From positions 1,302,001-1,366,000 of the forward strand of contig NZ_JANCNS010000001.1 in NCBI RefSeq assembly GCF_022570735.2: a DNA stretch of 64,000 bases, written 5' to 3'. This stretch comes from Christiangramia oceanisediminis. GTDB lineage: Bacteria; Bacteroidota; Bacteroidia; Flavobacteriales; Flavobacteriaceae. Position numbers and translations under genes: made by a program. Position 1 is the stretch's first letter. Each line of letters starts with the position of its first letter. Shown piece by piece: positions 1-8,413 of the stretch. The notes under the pieces are model-generated. The model was given only the letters and a program-made list of their open reading frames with translations. It had not been told where the DNA came from and ran no database searches.

Positions 1-1
1 A

Positions 2-364
2 GGGAACGACGGTACACAGGTGCTGGATTTTTTCCTGGGTGGCTATGGCAATGATTTTATCAATAATATCAAGCCATTTTTCGGTTATGATTTTATGAGC
101 CTGGCTGCCGACAGTTACATAAAGGCGACCTTCGAACTGGATTACCAGATCTTCCGGAAAAATCACATAATCGCCGGGGCCAATATTGCCAACGTGGAAG
201 ATCGTTTATATTCTACGGGAAACTGGTTTACTTTGCCTGATTACACTGGATACGCCTTAGGCTATGGAATCGAAACATTTATGGGTCCGCTTGAGGCTAA
301 ATACACGTATTCACCTGAGGTAAAACAGAGTTACTGGTTCTTTAGTCTGGGCTTTTGGTTCTAA
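2..364 (+). CDS. C-terminal part of an outer-membrane barrel protein (probably patatin-like phospholipase), truncated by window edge
   Basis: The reading frame is open from the first bases of the window to a TAA at 362-364, so only about 120 C-terminal residues are present; the GTG at 20 is internal and not a start. The visible part alternates polar and aromatic residues (YWFFSLGFWF at the very end). It finishes on Phe, as outer-membrane beta-barrel proteins do for recognition by the BAM machinery. The tail resembles the BamA-like C-terminal barrel of Bacteroidota patatin-family phospholipases, but the catalytic domain lies outside the window, so the enzyme assignment is inferred from the tail only. 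The outer-membrane barrel assignment is firmer than the enzyme name. Confidence 0.6.
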   Translation, partial: GNDGTQVLDFFLGGYGNDFINNIKPFFGYDFMSLAADSYIKATFELDYQIFRKNHIIAGANIANVEDRLYSTGNWFTLPDYTGYALGYGIETFMGPLEAKYTYSPEVKQSYWFFSLGFWF

Positions 365-420
365 TTTACGGGTTTACAGATTTTTAGACTATGTGAGCTG
401 TTTTTAGACTGTTTTTAAGA

Positions 421-448
421 TTGTTTCTCTAAATTTTCATGATATTTG
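421..448 (+). promoter_or_regulatory. Putative promoter of the hmgA transcription unit
   Basis: TTG at 421-423 is followed after 17 nt by GATATTTG at 441-448, one base from the Bacteroidota -7 consensus TAnnTTTG. A start near 453 would give a 5' leader of about 75 nt before the hmgA ATG at 530. The -7 box is imperfect, so this is a tentative call. Confidence 0.4.
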
Positions 449-529
449 TAGTAATCGAAAAATATGGTCGAAAAATTCCTAATTTTTCAATAATCTGAAG
501 GAAATTCTTCGATTTAAAAACAAATTCTC

Positions 530-1699
530 ATGCCTTTTTATCATAAACTTGGTAAAATACCTCATAAACGCCACACGATCTTCAGAAAGCCAGATGGCGG
601 CCTGTATTACGAACAGCTTTTTGGTACCATAGGTTTTGACGGGATGTCTTCGAACCTGTACCATGAGCATCGTCCAACCCAGGTTAAGGAGATCAAAGGG
701 AGTTATGATGCGACACCAAAAGTTGCTGTAGAAAATAATATAAAATCCTATCGCTTTAAGGGATTCCAGGTAACCCCGAATCCAGATTACCTGGAGAGCA
801 GGAAGCCCATACTTACGAATTCAGATTGTGATATCATCCTGGCCTCTCCACAGGGCTCAACGAAAGATTATTTTTATAAGAATGCCGATTCAGACGAATT
901 GCTTTTTATTCACAAAGGGAGCGGGAAATTGAGGACTCACCTTGGAAATCTTGATTTCAAATACGGCGATTATCTTTTGATCCCAAGAGGAACAATTTAT
1001 AAGATTGATTTTGATGATGAGGATAACCGGTTATTCATCGTGGAATCCAGGAGACCTATCTATACACCGAAACGCTATAGAAACTGGTTCGGACAGTTGT
1101 TGGAGCATTCACCTTTTTGTGAGCGCGATCTAAGGCAGCCACATGAACTGGAGACCAATGACGAAAAAGGAGATTTCCTGATCAAGATCAAGAAAAAAGG
1201 AAAAATATTCGATATGGTTTATGCGACGCACCCGTTCGATGTGGTGGGTTATGATGGCTATAATTATCCGTACGCGTTTTCCATTCATGATTTTGAACCT
1301 ATAACCGGGCGTATTCACCAACCACCACCGGTGCACCAGACCTTTGAAACAGATGCATTCGTGGTTTGTAGTTTCTGCCCTAGAAAATATGATTATCACC
1401 CGGAATCCATTCCGGCGCCATACAGCCACAGCAATATAGATAGCGATGAGGTGTTATATTATGTAGATGGCGATTTTATGAGCCGAAATGATATCGAGGC
1501 CGGGCATATTTCACTGCACCCTGCCGGAATTCCACACGGGCCTCATCCAGGTGCGGTAGAACGCAGTATAGGTCAGGTAGAGACCGAAGAGCTCGCAGTG
1601 ATGGTAGATACCTTCAAGCCATTGATGCTTACTGAAGACGCCATGGAAATCGCAGATGAGACCTATTATAAATCGTGGTTAGAAGATAATCATAAGTAA
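530..1699 (+). CDS. hmgA: Homogentisate 1,2-dioxygenase
   Basis: This cytoplasmic non-haem iron enzyme opens the ring of homogentisate to maleylacetoacetate in tyrosine/phenylalanine degradation. The 389-residue protein is cupin-like. The C-terminal part holds the expected iron ligands: HSNIDSDE at about 300-307 (His and Glu) and HGPHPG at about 336-341 (His). The N-terminal half has the conserved HRPTQ and FKGFQVTPN segments. The length fits the shorter bacterial forms, which are below the roughly 440 residues of the human enzyme. The hppD gene, which makes its substrate, follows 475 bases downstream, separated only by a four-helix-bundle gene. The ATG at 530 is the first in frame. Confidence 0.95.
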   Translation: MPFYHKLGKIPHKRHTIFRKPDGGLYYEQLFGTIGFDGMSSNLYHEHRPTQVKEIKGSYDATPKVAVENNIKSYRFKGFQVTPNPDYLESRKPILTNSDCDIILASPQGSTKDYFYKNADSDELLFIHKGSGKLRTHLGNLDFKYGDYLLIPRGTIYKIDFDDEDNRLFIVESRRPIYTPKRYRNWFGQLLEHSPFCERDLRQPHELETNDEKGDFLIKIKKKGKIFDMVYATHPFDVVGYDGYNYPYAFSIHDFEPITGRIHQPPPVHQTFETDAFVVCSFCPRKYDYHPESIPAPYSHSNIDSDEVLYYVDGDFMSRNDIEAGHISLHPAGIPHGPHPGAVERSIGQVETEELAVMVDTFKPLMLTEDAMEIADETYYKSWLEDNHK

Positions 1700-2165
1700 A
1701 TTAGAAGATCAGAGAATTAGATAATTAGAGAATATGGTCAAACGGGTTTTGTTTTTATGATGACTTTTAATGAACGTTATAAGGACAACCTAATCTTGAT
1801 CAAAAGCTTTGAATTCGCCAGGAAAATTATCGAGTTCGCTGAATTACTGAATAGCCAGAAAAAATTTGTATTATCCGATCAGATCCTAAGATCAGGAACT
1901 TCGATTGGAGCAAATGTCAAGGAGGCTCAGAATGGAGAAAGCAAAAGGGACTTTTTGCATAAGATGAAAATAGCGATTAAGGAAGCAGACGAAACAGAAT
2001 ACTGGCTTTTCTTATGTAATGATTCTCCGGGATATCCAAATTGCGAGCCTTTGATCAGAGATTTGGAAGTAATAATTAAAATTTTGAATAAAATAATTGG
2101 TTCCTCAATGAGAAAATAGGTCTGGAAAAATTTTCTGATCTTCTCATTTTCGAATCATCTAATTT
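1698..2165. mobile_element. Inverted-repeat-bounded cassette carrying a four-helix-bundle gene (element 1)
   Basis: The stretch between the hmgA stop and hppD starts with aaattaga (1698-1705) and ends with its exact reverse complement tctaattt (2158-2165). Inside these, agaagatcaga (1703-1713) is mirrored by tctgatcttct (2134-2144). The flanks are AT-rich, built from short ttag/gatcag words unlike the surrounding genes. The only content is the four-helix-bundle ORF at 1757-2119. No transposase and no clear target duplication are visible, so calling it mobile is inference from its structure and its position inside a catabolic operon. A second unit with the same plan lies at 45885-46316. Confidence 0.45.
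1757..2119 (+). CDS. Four-helix-bundle protein of the 23S rRNA intervening-sequence (IVP) family
   Basis: The 120-residue protein has the family signature: a Ser/Ala-rich helix with LRSGTSIGANVKEAQNG (about 45-61), then a basic stretch (ESKRDFLHKMKIAIKEADE) and a C-terminal Leu/Ile-rich helix. Family members are small basic helical bundles, first found encoded in 23S rRNA intervening sequences and related to the Avd accessory protein of diversity-generating retroelements. No reverse transcriptase or variable repeat is visible here. The second ATG of an ATGATG pair could also be the start. It separates hmgA from hppD and has no role in tyrosine breakdown that can be inferred. Its function is unknown. 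Confidence 0.85.
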   Translation: MMTFNERYKDNLILIKSFEFARKIIEFAELLNSQKKFVLSDQILRSGTSIGANVKEAQNGESKRDFLHKMKIAIKEADETEYWLFLCNDSPGYPNCEPLIRDLEVIIKILNKIIGSSMRK

Positions 2166-2173
2166 AAATTAAA

Positions 2174-3316
2174 ATGTCAACAGATAATACATCACTTAAA
2201 CTTGAAAAAGTAGTACCTCAGGCAGAAGATTTCCTGCCAATTCTGGGGACGGACTTTGTAGAACTATACGTGGGTAATGCCAAGCAATCTGCTTATTATT
2301 ACCAGCATGCCTGGGGATTCCAGCCTGTAGCTTATTCCGGATTGGAAACAGGGAATAAGAATGCTGTTTCCTATGTGCTTCAGCAGGGAAAGATCAGGTT
2401 AGTACTTACCTCGCCAATGCAGCCAGATGGAGATATCAATGCTCATATCAACAAACATGGAGATGGTGTGAAATTCGTTGCCTTATGGGTAGACGATGCA
2501 AGAAAAAGTTATGAGGAAACCACCAAACGTGGAGCAAAATCATATGTAGAGCCATATGTTATGGAAGATGAGAACGGAAAAGCCGTGATCTCAGGGATCC
2601 ATACCTATGGGGAGACCGTTCACCTGTTCGTAGAGCGAAAGGATTACCAAGGGCCATTCCTTCCCGGTTATAGGGTTTGGAATACCAAGGCGCAAACCAA
2701 AGATACCGGGTTGAAATATATAGACCATATGGTTGGTAATGTAGGCTGGAACGAGATGAACAAGTGGGTGGAATTCTATGCCAAGGTGATGGGCTTCGCC
2801 CAGCTGGTATCCTTTGATGATAAGGATATCTCAACCGAATACACTGCTCTTATGAGTAAGGTGATGAGCAACGGTAATGGAAGGATCAAATTCCCTATCA
2901 ACGAGCCAGCAGAAGGAAAGAAAAAATCCCAGATCGAGGAATATATCGATTTCTACAATGGTGCCGGGGTGCAGCATATCGCACTGGCGACCGATAATAT
3001 CATCGAAACGGTTACTCAGTTAAGAGATCGCGGCGTGGAATTCCTGTATGTGCCAGAAACCTATTATGACGATCTTCTGGACCGAGTGGGTGATATCGAC
3101 GAAGATCTTGAACCTCTAAAGGAGCTGGGAGTACTTGTAGACAGGGATGATGAGGGGTATTTACTTCAGATCTTTACCAAGCCGGTATTGGATCGTCCAA
3201 CCATGTTCTTTGAGATCATTCAGAGAAAAGGCGCTCAATCTTTTGGAAAAGGAAACTTTAAAGCCCTTTTTGAAGCGATTGAAAGAGAGCAGGATTTACG
3301 AGGAACGCTGAATTAG
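2174..3316 (+). CDS. hppD: 4-hydroxyphenylpyruvate dioxygenase
   Basis: This Fe(II) dioxygenase converts 4-hydroxyphenylpyruvate to homogentisate, the substrate of the upstream hmgA product. The 380-residue protein has two vicinal-oxygen-chelate halves. The iron triad is visible in the C-terminal half: His185 in YIDHMVGNV, His268 in VQHIALATDNI and Glu347 in MFFEIIQRKG. The length is normal for the family. The ATG at 2174 lies just outside the inverted repeat that bounds the four-helix-bundle cassette. It was presumably co-transcribed with hmgA before or despite that cassette. The remaining maleylacetoacetate and fumarylacetoacetate steps are not encoded in this window. Confidence 0.95.
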   Translation: MSTDNTSLKLEKVVPQAEDFLPILGTDFVELYVGNAKQSAYYYQHAWGFQPVAYSGLETGNKNAVSYVLQQGKIRLVLTSPMQPDGDINAHINKHGDGVKFVALWVDDARKSYEETTKRGAKSYVEPYVMEDENGKAVISGIHTYGETVHLFVERKDYQGPFLPGYRVWNTKAQTKDTGLKYIDHMVGNVGWNEMNKWVEFYAKVMGFAQLVSFDDKDISTEYTALMSKVMSNGNGRIKFPINEPAEGKKKSQIEEYIDFYNGAGVQHIALATDNIIETVTQLRDRGVEFLYVPETYYDDLLDRVGDIDEDLEPLKELGVLVDRDDEGYLLQIFTKPVLDRPTMFFEIIQRKGAQSFGKGNFKALFEAIEREQDLRGTLN

Positions 3317-3398
3317 TTTTAAAAGATTGCTAAAATTTAGATGGAAAAAATGAATTATTGAGAACTCCATAATAATATAGTTAAAGTTAATTTTGCTA

Positions 3399-3536
3399 TT
3401 GCGGGGAAGGTAGAAATATCAGACTTTTGCACCGCATTTTTGGAGTGGTTACCAGGAATGATAAATTTTTTTCATAATTTAAGTTTTAGTTGGTTAATAA
3501 GACAAAATTCCCTGTCATTAATTTGATGGGGTTTTT
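3399..3536 (+). ncRNA. Candidate small RNA or tRNA-like fossil between promoter-like and terminator sequences
   Basis: The 295-bp gap between hppD and the DUF3108 gene has no ORF but holds TTG (3399-3401), a 20-nt spacer and GACTTTTG (3422-3429), a near match to TAnnTTTG. A hairpin with a T-run follows at 3510-3536. The implied transcript is about 100 nt. The segment gcaccgc then ggagtggtt just after the box recalls the 5' end of Flavobacteria tRNA-Ser genes, but no cloverleaf can be folded. It may be a small RNA, or what is left after a tRNA was lost. Weakly supported. Confidence 0.25.
3510..3536 (+). terminator. Rho-independent terminator
   Basis: The stem ccctgtca/tgatgggg (with G-T pairs) around a TTAATT loop is followed by TTTTTTGTTTT. 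It could end hppD or the candidate small RNA upstream. Confidence 0.6.
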
Positions 3537-3611
3537 TGTTTTAATATTTTTGGAATAGTAATTGTAATTAGCCTAACAGCCTGAAAACACTATAACTTTA
3601 GGATTAACCTT

Positions 3612-4388
3612 ATGAAGAGACTTATTGCAATTACCACTGCTTTCCTTTTTATAGCCACAGCCCCTCTATTTTCCCAGGATGCATTTAAGAATGGTGAGTG
3701 GTTTAAATTCCGAATTCACTACGGGCTCTTTAATGCCAGTTATGCAACTTTAGAGGTTAGCGAAGCCCATCTAAACAATAAGCCTGTTTATCATATCCAG
3801 GGTCGTGGAAAATCTACCGGCCTGTTAAGTCTTTTCTTTAAGGTGGACGACGATTATCAAACATATATCGATAGAAATACAGGAAAACCTTACAAATTTA
3901 TAAGAAAGATAGATGAGGGCGGCTATACCAAAGATCTAGAAATCGACTTTGATCACAGGGCTAACAAGGCTCATGTGCTAAACAAGAAAAACAATACCAG
4001 AAAGACCTATTCTGTACCCAATAATGTGCACGATATGTTGAGTGCATTTTATTATATTCGCAACCAAATAAATTCTGAAGAGCTAAGACCGGGCGAGGAA
4101 ATGAGGCTTAACATGTTCATCGATGACGAGAACATGGATTTCAAGCTGGTGTTCCTCGGCAGGGAAGTGATAAAGACCAAATTTGGCCAGGTGGCCACTT
4201 TAAAATTCAGGCCATATGTTCTGGCCGGAAGGGTTTTTAAGGAGAAGGAAAGCCTCACTTTCTGGATTAGCGATGATAAGAATAAAATTCCGGTGAAGAT
4301 CGAGGCCGATCTTGCCGTTGGTTCGCTGGATGCCGACCTTGAAGCGTATAAGGGATTAAAGCACCAGTTTAGTATAATAATGAAGTAA
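3612..4388 (+). CDS. DUF3108 domain-containing periplasmic protein
   Basis: The 258-residue protein has a signal peptide (MKRLIAITTAFLFIATAPLFSQ) followed by a DUF3108-type beta-rich domain. Its recognisable parts are GEWFKFRIHYGLFNASYATLEV near residue 27, FKVDDDYQTYID near 75 and a C-terminal stretch reading FWISDDKNKIPVKIEADLAVGSL. DUF3108 proteins are periplasmic or outer-membrane associated and have no established biochemical role. The gene ends 5 nt before kynA, and the M23 lipoprotein gene follows 12 nt after kynA. The three are therefore probably one transcription unit, even though kynA is a cytoplasmic enzyme and the other two look like envelope functions. Confidence 0.85.
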   Translation: MKRLIAITTAFLFIATAPLFSQDAFKNGEWFKFRIHYGLFNASYATLEVSEAHLNNKPVYHIQGRGKSTGLLSLFFKVDDDYQTYIDRNTGKPYKFIRKIDEGGYTKDLEIDFDHRANKAHVLNKKNNTRKTYSVPNNVHDMLSAFYYIRNQINSEELRPGEEMRLNMFIDDENMDFKLVFLGREVIKTKFGQVATLKFRPYVLAGRVFKEKESLTFWISDDKNKIPVKIEADLAVGSLDADLEAYKGLKHQFSIIMK

Positions 4389-4393
4389 GCAGC

Positions 4394-5353
4394 ATGGAAA
4401 TAAAACCTGAAATCGCTGAGAGAATAGGGAAGCTGGAGGAAAAATTCAGGAATTCAGGACAGGATATGGGCTCCTATCTGGACGGCCTTTTGCATGACAG
4501 GTATTTGTCTTACTGGGACTATATTAGTTTGGACACGCTTTTAAGCCTGCAAAAAACCAATACTCATTTTCCCGATGAAACCATTTTTTTAACTTACCAT
4601 CAAATTACCGAACTTTATTTTAAGCTCATTATCCATGAGCAAAAACAAATCATAGAAACCCCTCAGCTTTCGGTCTCGTTTTTTACTGAAAAGCTACATC
4701 GAATCAACAGGTATTTTCGCATTCTAATCGATTCCTTTGACGTGATGATCAAAGGGATGGAACGTGACCAGTTCCTCAAATTCCGGATGGCTCTTTTGCC
4801 TGCCAGCGGATTCCAGTCGGCGCAATTCAGAATGATCGAGTTCTATTCCACTCCAATGGAGAATCTAGTTTCTGCAAGTATTAGAAATCAGTATTCAAAA
4901 GAAGACAGTATCGAAGAGCTTTATGAGAATATTTACTGGAAAAAGGGCGGGATCGACTTAAAAACCGGAGAAAAAACACTTACCTTAAAGCAATTCGAAA
5001 AAAGATACACTCCCCGGTTTTTACGAATTGCCAACCAGGTTAAGGAAAGCACCATTTACCACCGCTATCTCGATATGACCGAAGAAGACCGGAATAATGA
5101 GCAACTGGTAAAAGCGCTTCGAAATCTTGATGTAAATGTGAACATCAACTGGTTGTTGATGCATATGGGCGCAGCCTACAGGTATTTGAGCAAGGAAGGA
5201 AAAACCGTAAAAGCGACCGGAGGAACCAATTGGAAAGAATTTCTTCCACCTGGTTTTCAAAAAATATCATTTTTCCCGGAACTCTGGACTCGGGAAGAGC
5301 TGGATGACTGGGGAAAGCAATGGGTGAATCATACTTTTAATACAGAAAAATAA
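4394..5353 (+). CDS. kynA: Tryptophan 2,3-dioxygenase
   Basis: This haem enzyme catalyses the first step of the kynurenine pathway, L-tryptophan to N-formylkynurenine. The 319-residue all-helical protein shows the family hallmarks: YLSYWDYISLDTLLSLQ near residue 36, the substrate-binding helix TYHQITELYFKLIIHEQ near 66, and a C-terminal NINWLLMHMGAAYRYL with the candidate proximal haem His, then TGGTNWKEFLPP. The length is slightly above the roughly 280-300 of many bacterial enzymes. No kynureninase or formamidase is visible in the window. With hmgA and hppD upstream it makes this end of the window an aromatic amino-acid degradation area. Confidence 0.93.
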   Translation: MEIKPEIAERIGKLEEKFRNSGQDMGSYLDGLLHDRYLSYWDYISLDTLLSLQKTNTHFPDETIFLTYHQITELYFKLIIHEQKQIIETPQLSVSFFTEKLHRINRYFRILIDSFDVMIKGMERDQFLKFRMALLPASGFQSAQFRMIEFYSTPMENLVSASIRNQYSKEDSIEELYENIYWKKGGIDLKTGEKTLTLKQFEKRYTPRFLRIANQVKESTIYHRYLDMTEEDRNNEQLVKALRNLDVNVNINWLLMHMGAAYRYLSKEGKTVKATGGTNWKEFLPPGFQKISFFPELWTREELDDWGKQWVNHTFNTEK

Positions 5354-5365
5354 AATAGCATAAAA

Positions 5366-6598
5366 TTGAAGAAATTAGGTTTACTGTTTATGATGATGCT
5401 GGCATTTACTGCCTGCAATGACGATGAAAAAGAACAGGCTGTAAAGGAGGTCAAAGAGGAAAAGCCTGTGCCTGTCAAGAAGGAGTATGGTTTTATCCTG
5501 GATGACTATGAAGTGCTAAAAGATACCATCGAGTCTGGAGACAGTTTCGGTTTTATCATGAACGAAAACGGGGTAGATCATGGAAAGGTTTTCGAGATCT
5601 CTGAAAAAGTAAAGGATACTTTTAACCCTGCCCGTATCACTGCTGGAAAAAAGTACATGATCCTGAGGGCGAAAGATTCGGCCAGGACTCCCCAGTATTT
5701 TATCTACGAGAACGACAAGATCAATTATACCGTGGTTTCCCTGGGAGACAGTATTTATGCTGAAACCCGCAAAAGGCCTGTAACCGTAAAAAGAAGAGAG
5801 GTTTCCGGAGTGATCGTTTCTTCACTTTCAGAAGCGATACAGGACCAGGGGCTGAGCAATTTGCTGGTTTATGAACTTTCTAATATTTACCAGTGGAGCA
5901 TCGACTTTTTCCGCCTTCAGAAGGGAGACCAGTTTAAAATGGTTTACCACGAAAAATATATTGAAGACACCATTTTTGCCGGAATTGAGAAGGTGGACGC
6001 CGCGGTTTTCAAACATTCAGAGAAGCCTTTCTATGCCTTCAGGTACAATGTTGACTCTCTTACCAATAAGCCAAGTTTTTACGATGAAGAGGCCAAGGCA
6101 TTGCAAAGCTTTTTCCTAAAGGCACCGCTAAATTATTCAAGAATTTCCTCGAGATATACCAAAAGAAGATTTCATCCGGTTCAGAAAAGATGGAAAGCAC
6201 ATTTGGGAACAGATTACGCAGCTCCTTACAATACGCCTATCGTTAGTACGGCCAATGGAACCGTGATCGCTTCAGGATATACTTCAGGAAACGGAAATTA
6301 TGTAAAGGTGCGACATAACAGTAAATACACTACTCAATACCTGCACATGACCAAAAGAGCCGTTAGAAATGGCCAGTTGGTGAAACAGGGAGATGTGATT
6401 GGTTATGTTGGAAGTACCGGACTGGCAACGGGACCTCATGTATGTTACAGGTTCTGGGTGAACGGAAAGCAGGTGGATCCTTACAGGCAAAACCTTCCTT
6501 CAGCCGAAAAGATCAAAGACGAATTAAAGGATGAATATTTTGCTTATATCCAGCCATTAAAAGCAGAATTAGAAGAAATAGAATATAAAAGTATTTAG
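5366..6598 (+). CDS. M23-family peptidoglycan metallopeptidase lipoprotein with a His-x-Cys active-site variant
   Basis: The protein has an N-terminal lipobox (MMMLAFTAC, cysteine at about 17), a helical/beta middle region, and a C-terminal LytM/M23 domain. Zinc-site residues are His279 and Asp283 (HLGTDYAAPYNTP), with His327 in YLHM and His358. The usual HxH is HxC here (GPHVCYRFW, Cys360). M23 enzymes cut peptide cross-links of peptidoglycan in the periplasm. The start is a TTG at 5366: it gives MKKLG with the positive charges a lipoprotein signal needs, whereas the first ATGs fall inside the hydrophobic core. pgi begins at the base after its stop codon. Cys could replace the second His as zinc ligand; otherwise the enzyme may be a regulatory homologue. 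Confidence 0.88.
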   Translation: MKKLGLLFMMMLAFTACNDDEKEQAVKEVKEEKPVPVKKEYGFILDDYEVLKDTIESGDSFGFIMNENGVDHGKVFEISEKVKDTFNPARITAGKKYMILRAKDSARTPQYFIYENDKINYTVVSLGDSIYAETRKRPVTVKRREVSGVIVSSLSEAIQDQGLSNLLVYELSNIYQWSIDFFRLQKGDQFKMVYHEKYIEDTIFAGIEKVDAAVFKHSEKPFYAFRYNVDSLTNKPSFYDEEAKALQSFFLKAPLNYSRISSRYTKRRFHPVQKRWKAHLGTDYAAPYNTPIVSTANGTVIASGYTSGNGNYVKVRHNSKYTTQYLHMTKRAVRNGQLVKQGDVIGYVGSTGLATGPHVCYRFWVNGKQVDPYRQNLPSAEKIKDELKDEYFAYIQPLKAELEEIEYKSI

Positions 6599-8233
6599 AT
6601 GAAAGCGATTAATCCAACCACTACAAAAGCCTGGAAACAACTAGAAAAGCATTACGAGGAGGTAAAGGATGTGCATATGAAAGATATGTTCAGCCAGGAT
6701 CCATCCCGTGCAGAAAAATTCAGCATAAAGTGGGAGGATTTTTATGTTGATTATTCCAAAAACCGGATTACCGAAGACACCCGTAAACTGCTATTAGACC
6801 TGGCGGAGGAATGCGGACTGAAGGGTGCTATGGATGCCTATTTTGGCGGTGAGGCAATCAATCAAACCGAAAACCGGGCTGTTTTGCATACGGCATTAAG
6901 AGCTTCAAAAGATGCGGCTATCCAGGTTGATGGAGAGAACGTTATACCCGAAGTTGAAAATGTAAAGGCGAAAATAAAGGATTTCAGCTTCGAGGTTATC
7001 AGCGGGGCAAAAAAAGGATTTACCGGGAAACCGTTTACCGATGTGGTGAATATAGGAATTGGAGGATCTGATCTTGGGCCCGATATGGTAACCCAAAGCC
7101 TTAAATTCTACCAAAATCATCTCAATCTTCATTTTATATCCAATGTAGATGGAGATCACGTACACGAGACCATAAAAGATCTGAATCCTGAAACGACCTT
7201 GTTCGTGATTGTTTCCAAGACCTTTACCACGATGGAAACTTTGAGCAATGCTACTACCGCAAGGGAATGGTTTCTGAAGTCGGTTCCTGAGACCGAAGTT
7301 TCCAAACATTTCGTGGCCGTATCTACGAACCTGGAGAAAGTGGAGGCTTTTGGGATAGATCCTGAAAATATTTTCCCAATGTGGGACTGGGTTGGAGGCC
7401 GATTCTCACTATGGAGCGCCGTTGGACTTTCTATCTGCCTGGCCATAGGTTATGAAAATTTTTCGGCCCTTCTGGAAGGAGCCCGAAAGATGGATGAGCA
7501 TTTTAAGAATACCAAGTTCGAAGAAAACCTTCCGGTTCAGCTTGCCATGCTTACTGTTTGGTATAACAACTTTTTTAAGGCTGAAAGCGAAGCCATCATT
7601 CCATATTCTCAATACCTGGAGAAATTCCCTTCTTACCTGCAGCAGGCGATCATGGAAAGCAATGGAAAGAGCGTGGACAGGAATGGCGAAAAAGTGAATT
7701 ATGAGACTGGCACTATCATCTGGGGAGAGCCCGGAACCAATTCACAGCATGCGTTTTTCCAGCTTATTCACCAGGGAACCAAATTGATCCCAGCCGATTT
7801 TATAGGTTTTAAAAGATCGCTTTTCAGGGATAAAGCCCACCAGGATAAGTTGATGGCCAATTTCTTCGCGCAAACCGAAGCTCTACTGAACGGAAAGGAC
7901 GAACAAACCGTGGTCAACGAAATGAAGTTCAAGAAATTCAGGTCTGAAGAGATCGATAAGATCAGGTCTTTTAAAGTATTTGAGGGAAATAAACCTACCA
8001 CTACCATCCTGATCGATAAGCTCACTCCTGAAAGTCTTGGAAAGTTAATTGCTTTATATGAACATAAGATCTTCGTGCAGGGAGTGATCTGGAATATCTT
8101 TAGCTACGACCAGTGGGGAGTGGAATTAGGAAAGCAGCTTGCCAGTAAAATACTTGCTGAATTCGATGATGATTCGGTAGAAGATCATGATTCTTCCACA
8201 CGTAATTTATTGAAACAGTATCTTAATAATTAA
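6599..8233 (+). CDS. pgi: Glucose-6-phosphate isomerase
   Basis: Pgi interconverts glucose-6-phosphate and fructose-6-phosphate in glycolysis and gluconeogenesis. The 544-residue protein is the full-length bacterial/eukaryotic type. It shows [10 protein letters not shown] (near 150), [15 protein letters not shown] (near 202), the PGI signature [16 protein letters not shown] (near 264) and [19 protein letters not shown] near 495. The ATG directly abuts the stop of the upstream peptidase gene, suggesting translational coupling. No clear intrinsic terminator follows. A promoter for the next receptor gene begins about 55 bp downstream. Confidence 0.96.
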   Translation: MKAINPTTTKAWKQLEKHYEEVKDVHMKDMFSQDPSRAEKFSIKWEDFYVDYSKNRITEDTRKLLLDLAEECGLKGAMDAYFGGEAINQTENRAVLHTALRASKDAAIQVDGENVIPEVENVKAKIKDFSFEVISGAKKGFTGKPFTDVVNIGIGGSDLGPDMVTQSLKFYQNHLNLHFISNVDGDHVHETIKDLNPETTLFVIVSKTFTTMETLSNATTAREWFLKSVPETEVSKHFVAVSTNLEKVEAFGIDPENIFPMWDWVGGRFSLWSAVGLSICLAIGYENFSALLEGARKMDEHFKNTKFEENLPVQLAMLTVWYNNFFKAESEAIIPYSQYLEKFPSYLQQAIMESNGKSVDRNGEKVNYETGTIIWGEPGTNSQHAFFQLIHQGTKLIPADFIGFKRSLFRDKAHQDKLMANFFAQTEALLNGKDEQTVVNEMKFKKFRSEEIDKIRSFKVFEGNKPTTTILIDKLTPESLGKLIALYEHKIFVQGVIWNIFSYDQWGVELGKQLASKILAEFDDDSVEDHDSSTRNLLKQYLNN

Positions 8234-8289
8234 GAATTTTCTTGTTAATATGCTGATGTTATTTTAACATACATATAATCAGGCATTTA

Positions 8290-8297
8290 TAATTTTG
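8290..8297 (+). promoter_or_regulatory. -7 box of the first TonB-receptor gene
   Basis: TAATTTTG matches TAnnTTTG exactly. Transcription from about 8302 would give a roughly 110-nt leader before the ATG at 8414. No TTG is seen at the expected -33 distance. Confidence 0.45.
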
Positions 8298-8311
8298 TTT
8301 TAGTTTTAAGG

Positions 8312-8348
8312 GACCTGTTTATTGATCTAACCAATTAATAGACAGGTT
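8312..8348 (+). promoter_or_regulatory. Long imperfect hairpin in the 5' leader of the first TonB-receptor gene
   Basis: The arm gacctgtttattga pairs with tcaattaat..acaggtt-type sequence on the other side (aattaatagacaggtt), giving about 13-15 pairs with some G-T pairs. No T-run follows, so it is not a simple terminator. It lies inside the predicted leader and could regulate mRNA stability or translation. Confidence 0.35.
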
Positions 8349-8413
8349 CAGAGAAAGTAAACCTGTAAGATTTGATCTTTCAGGATTAAAATATCTAAAC
8401 AAAACTAAAACCT

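Noticed and set aside
1698-2165. Diversity-generating retroelement (four-helix protein as Avd)
   Set aside because: No reverse transcriptase, template repeat or variable repeat is visible anywhere near.
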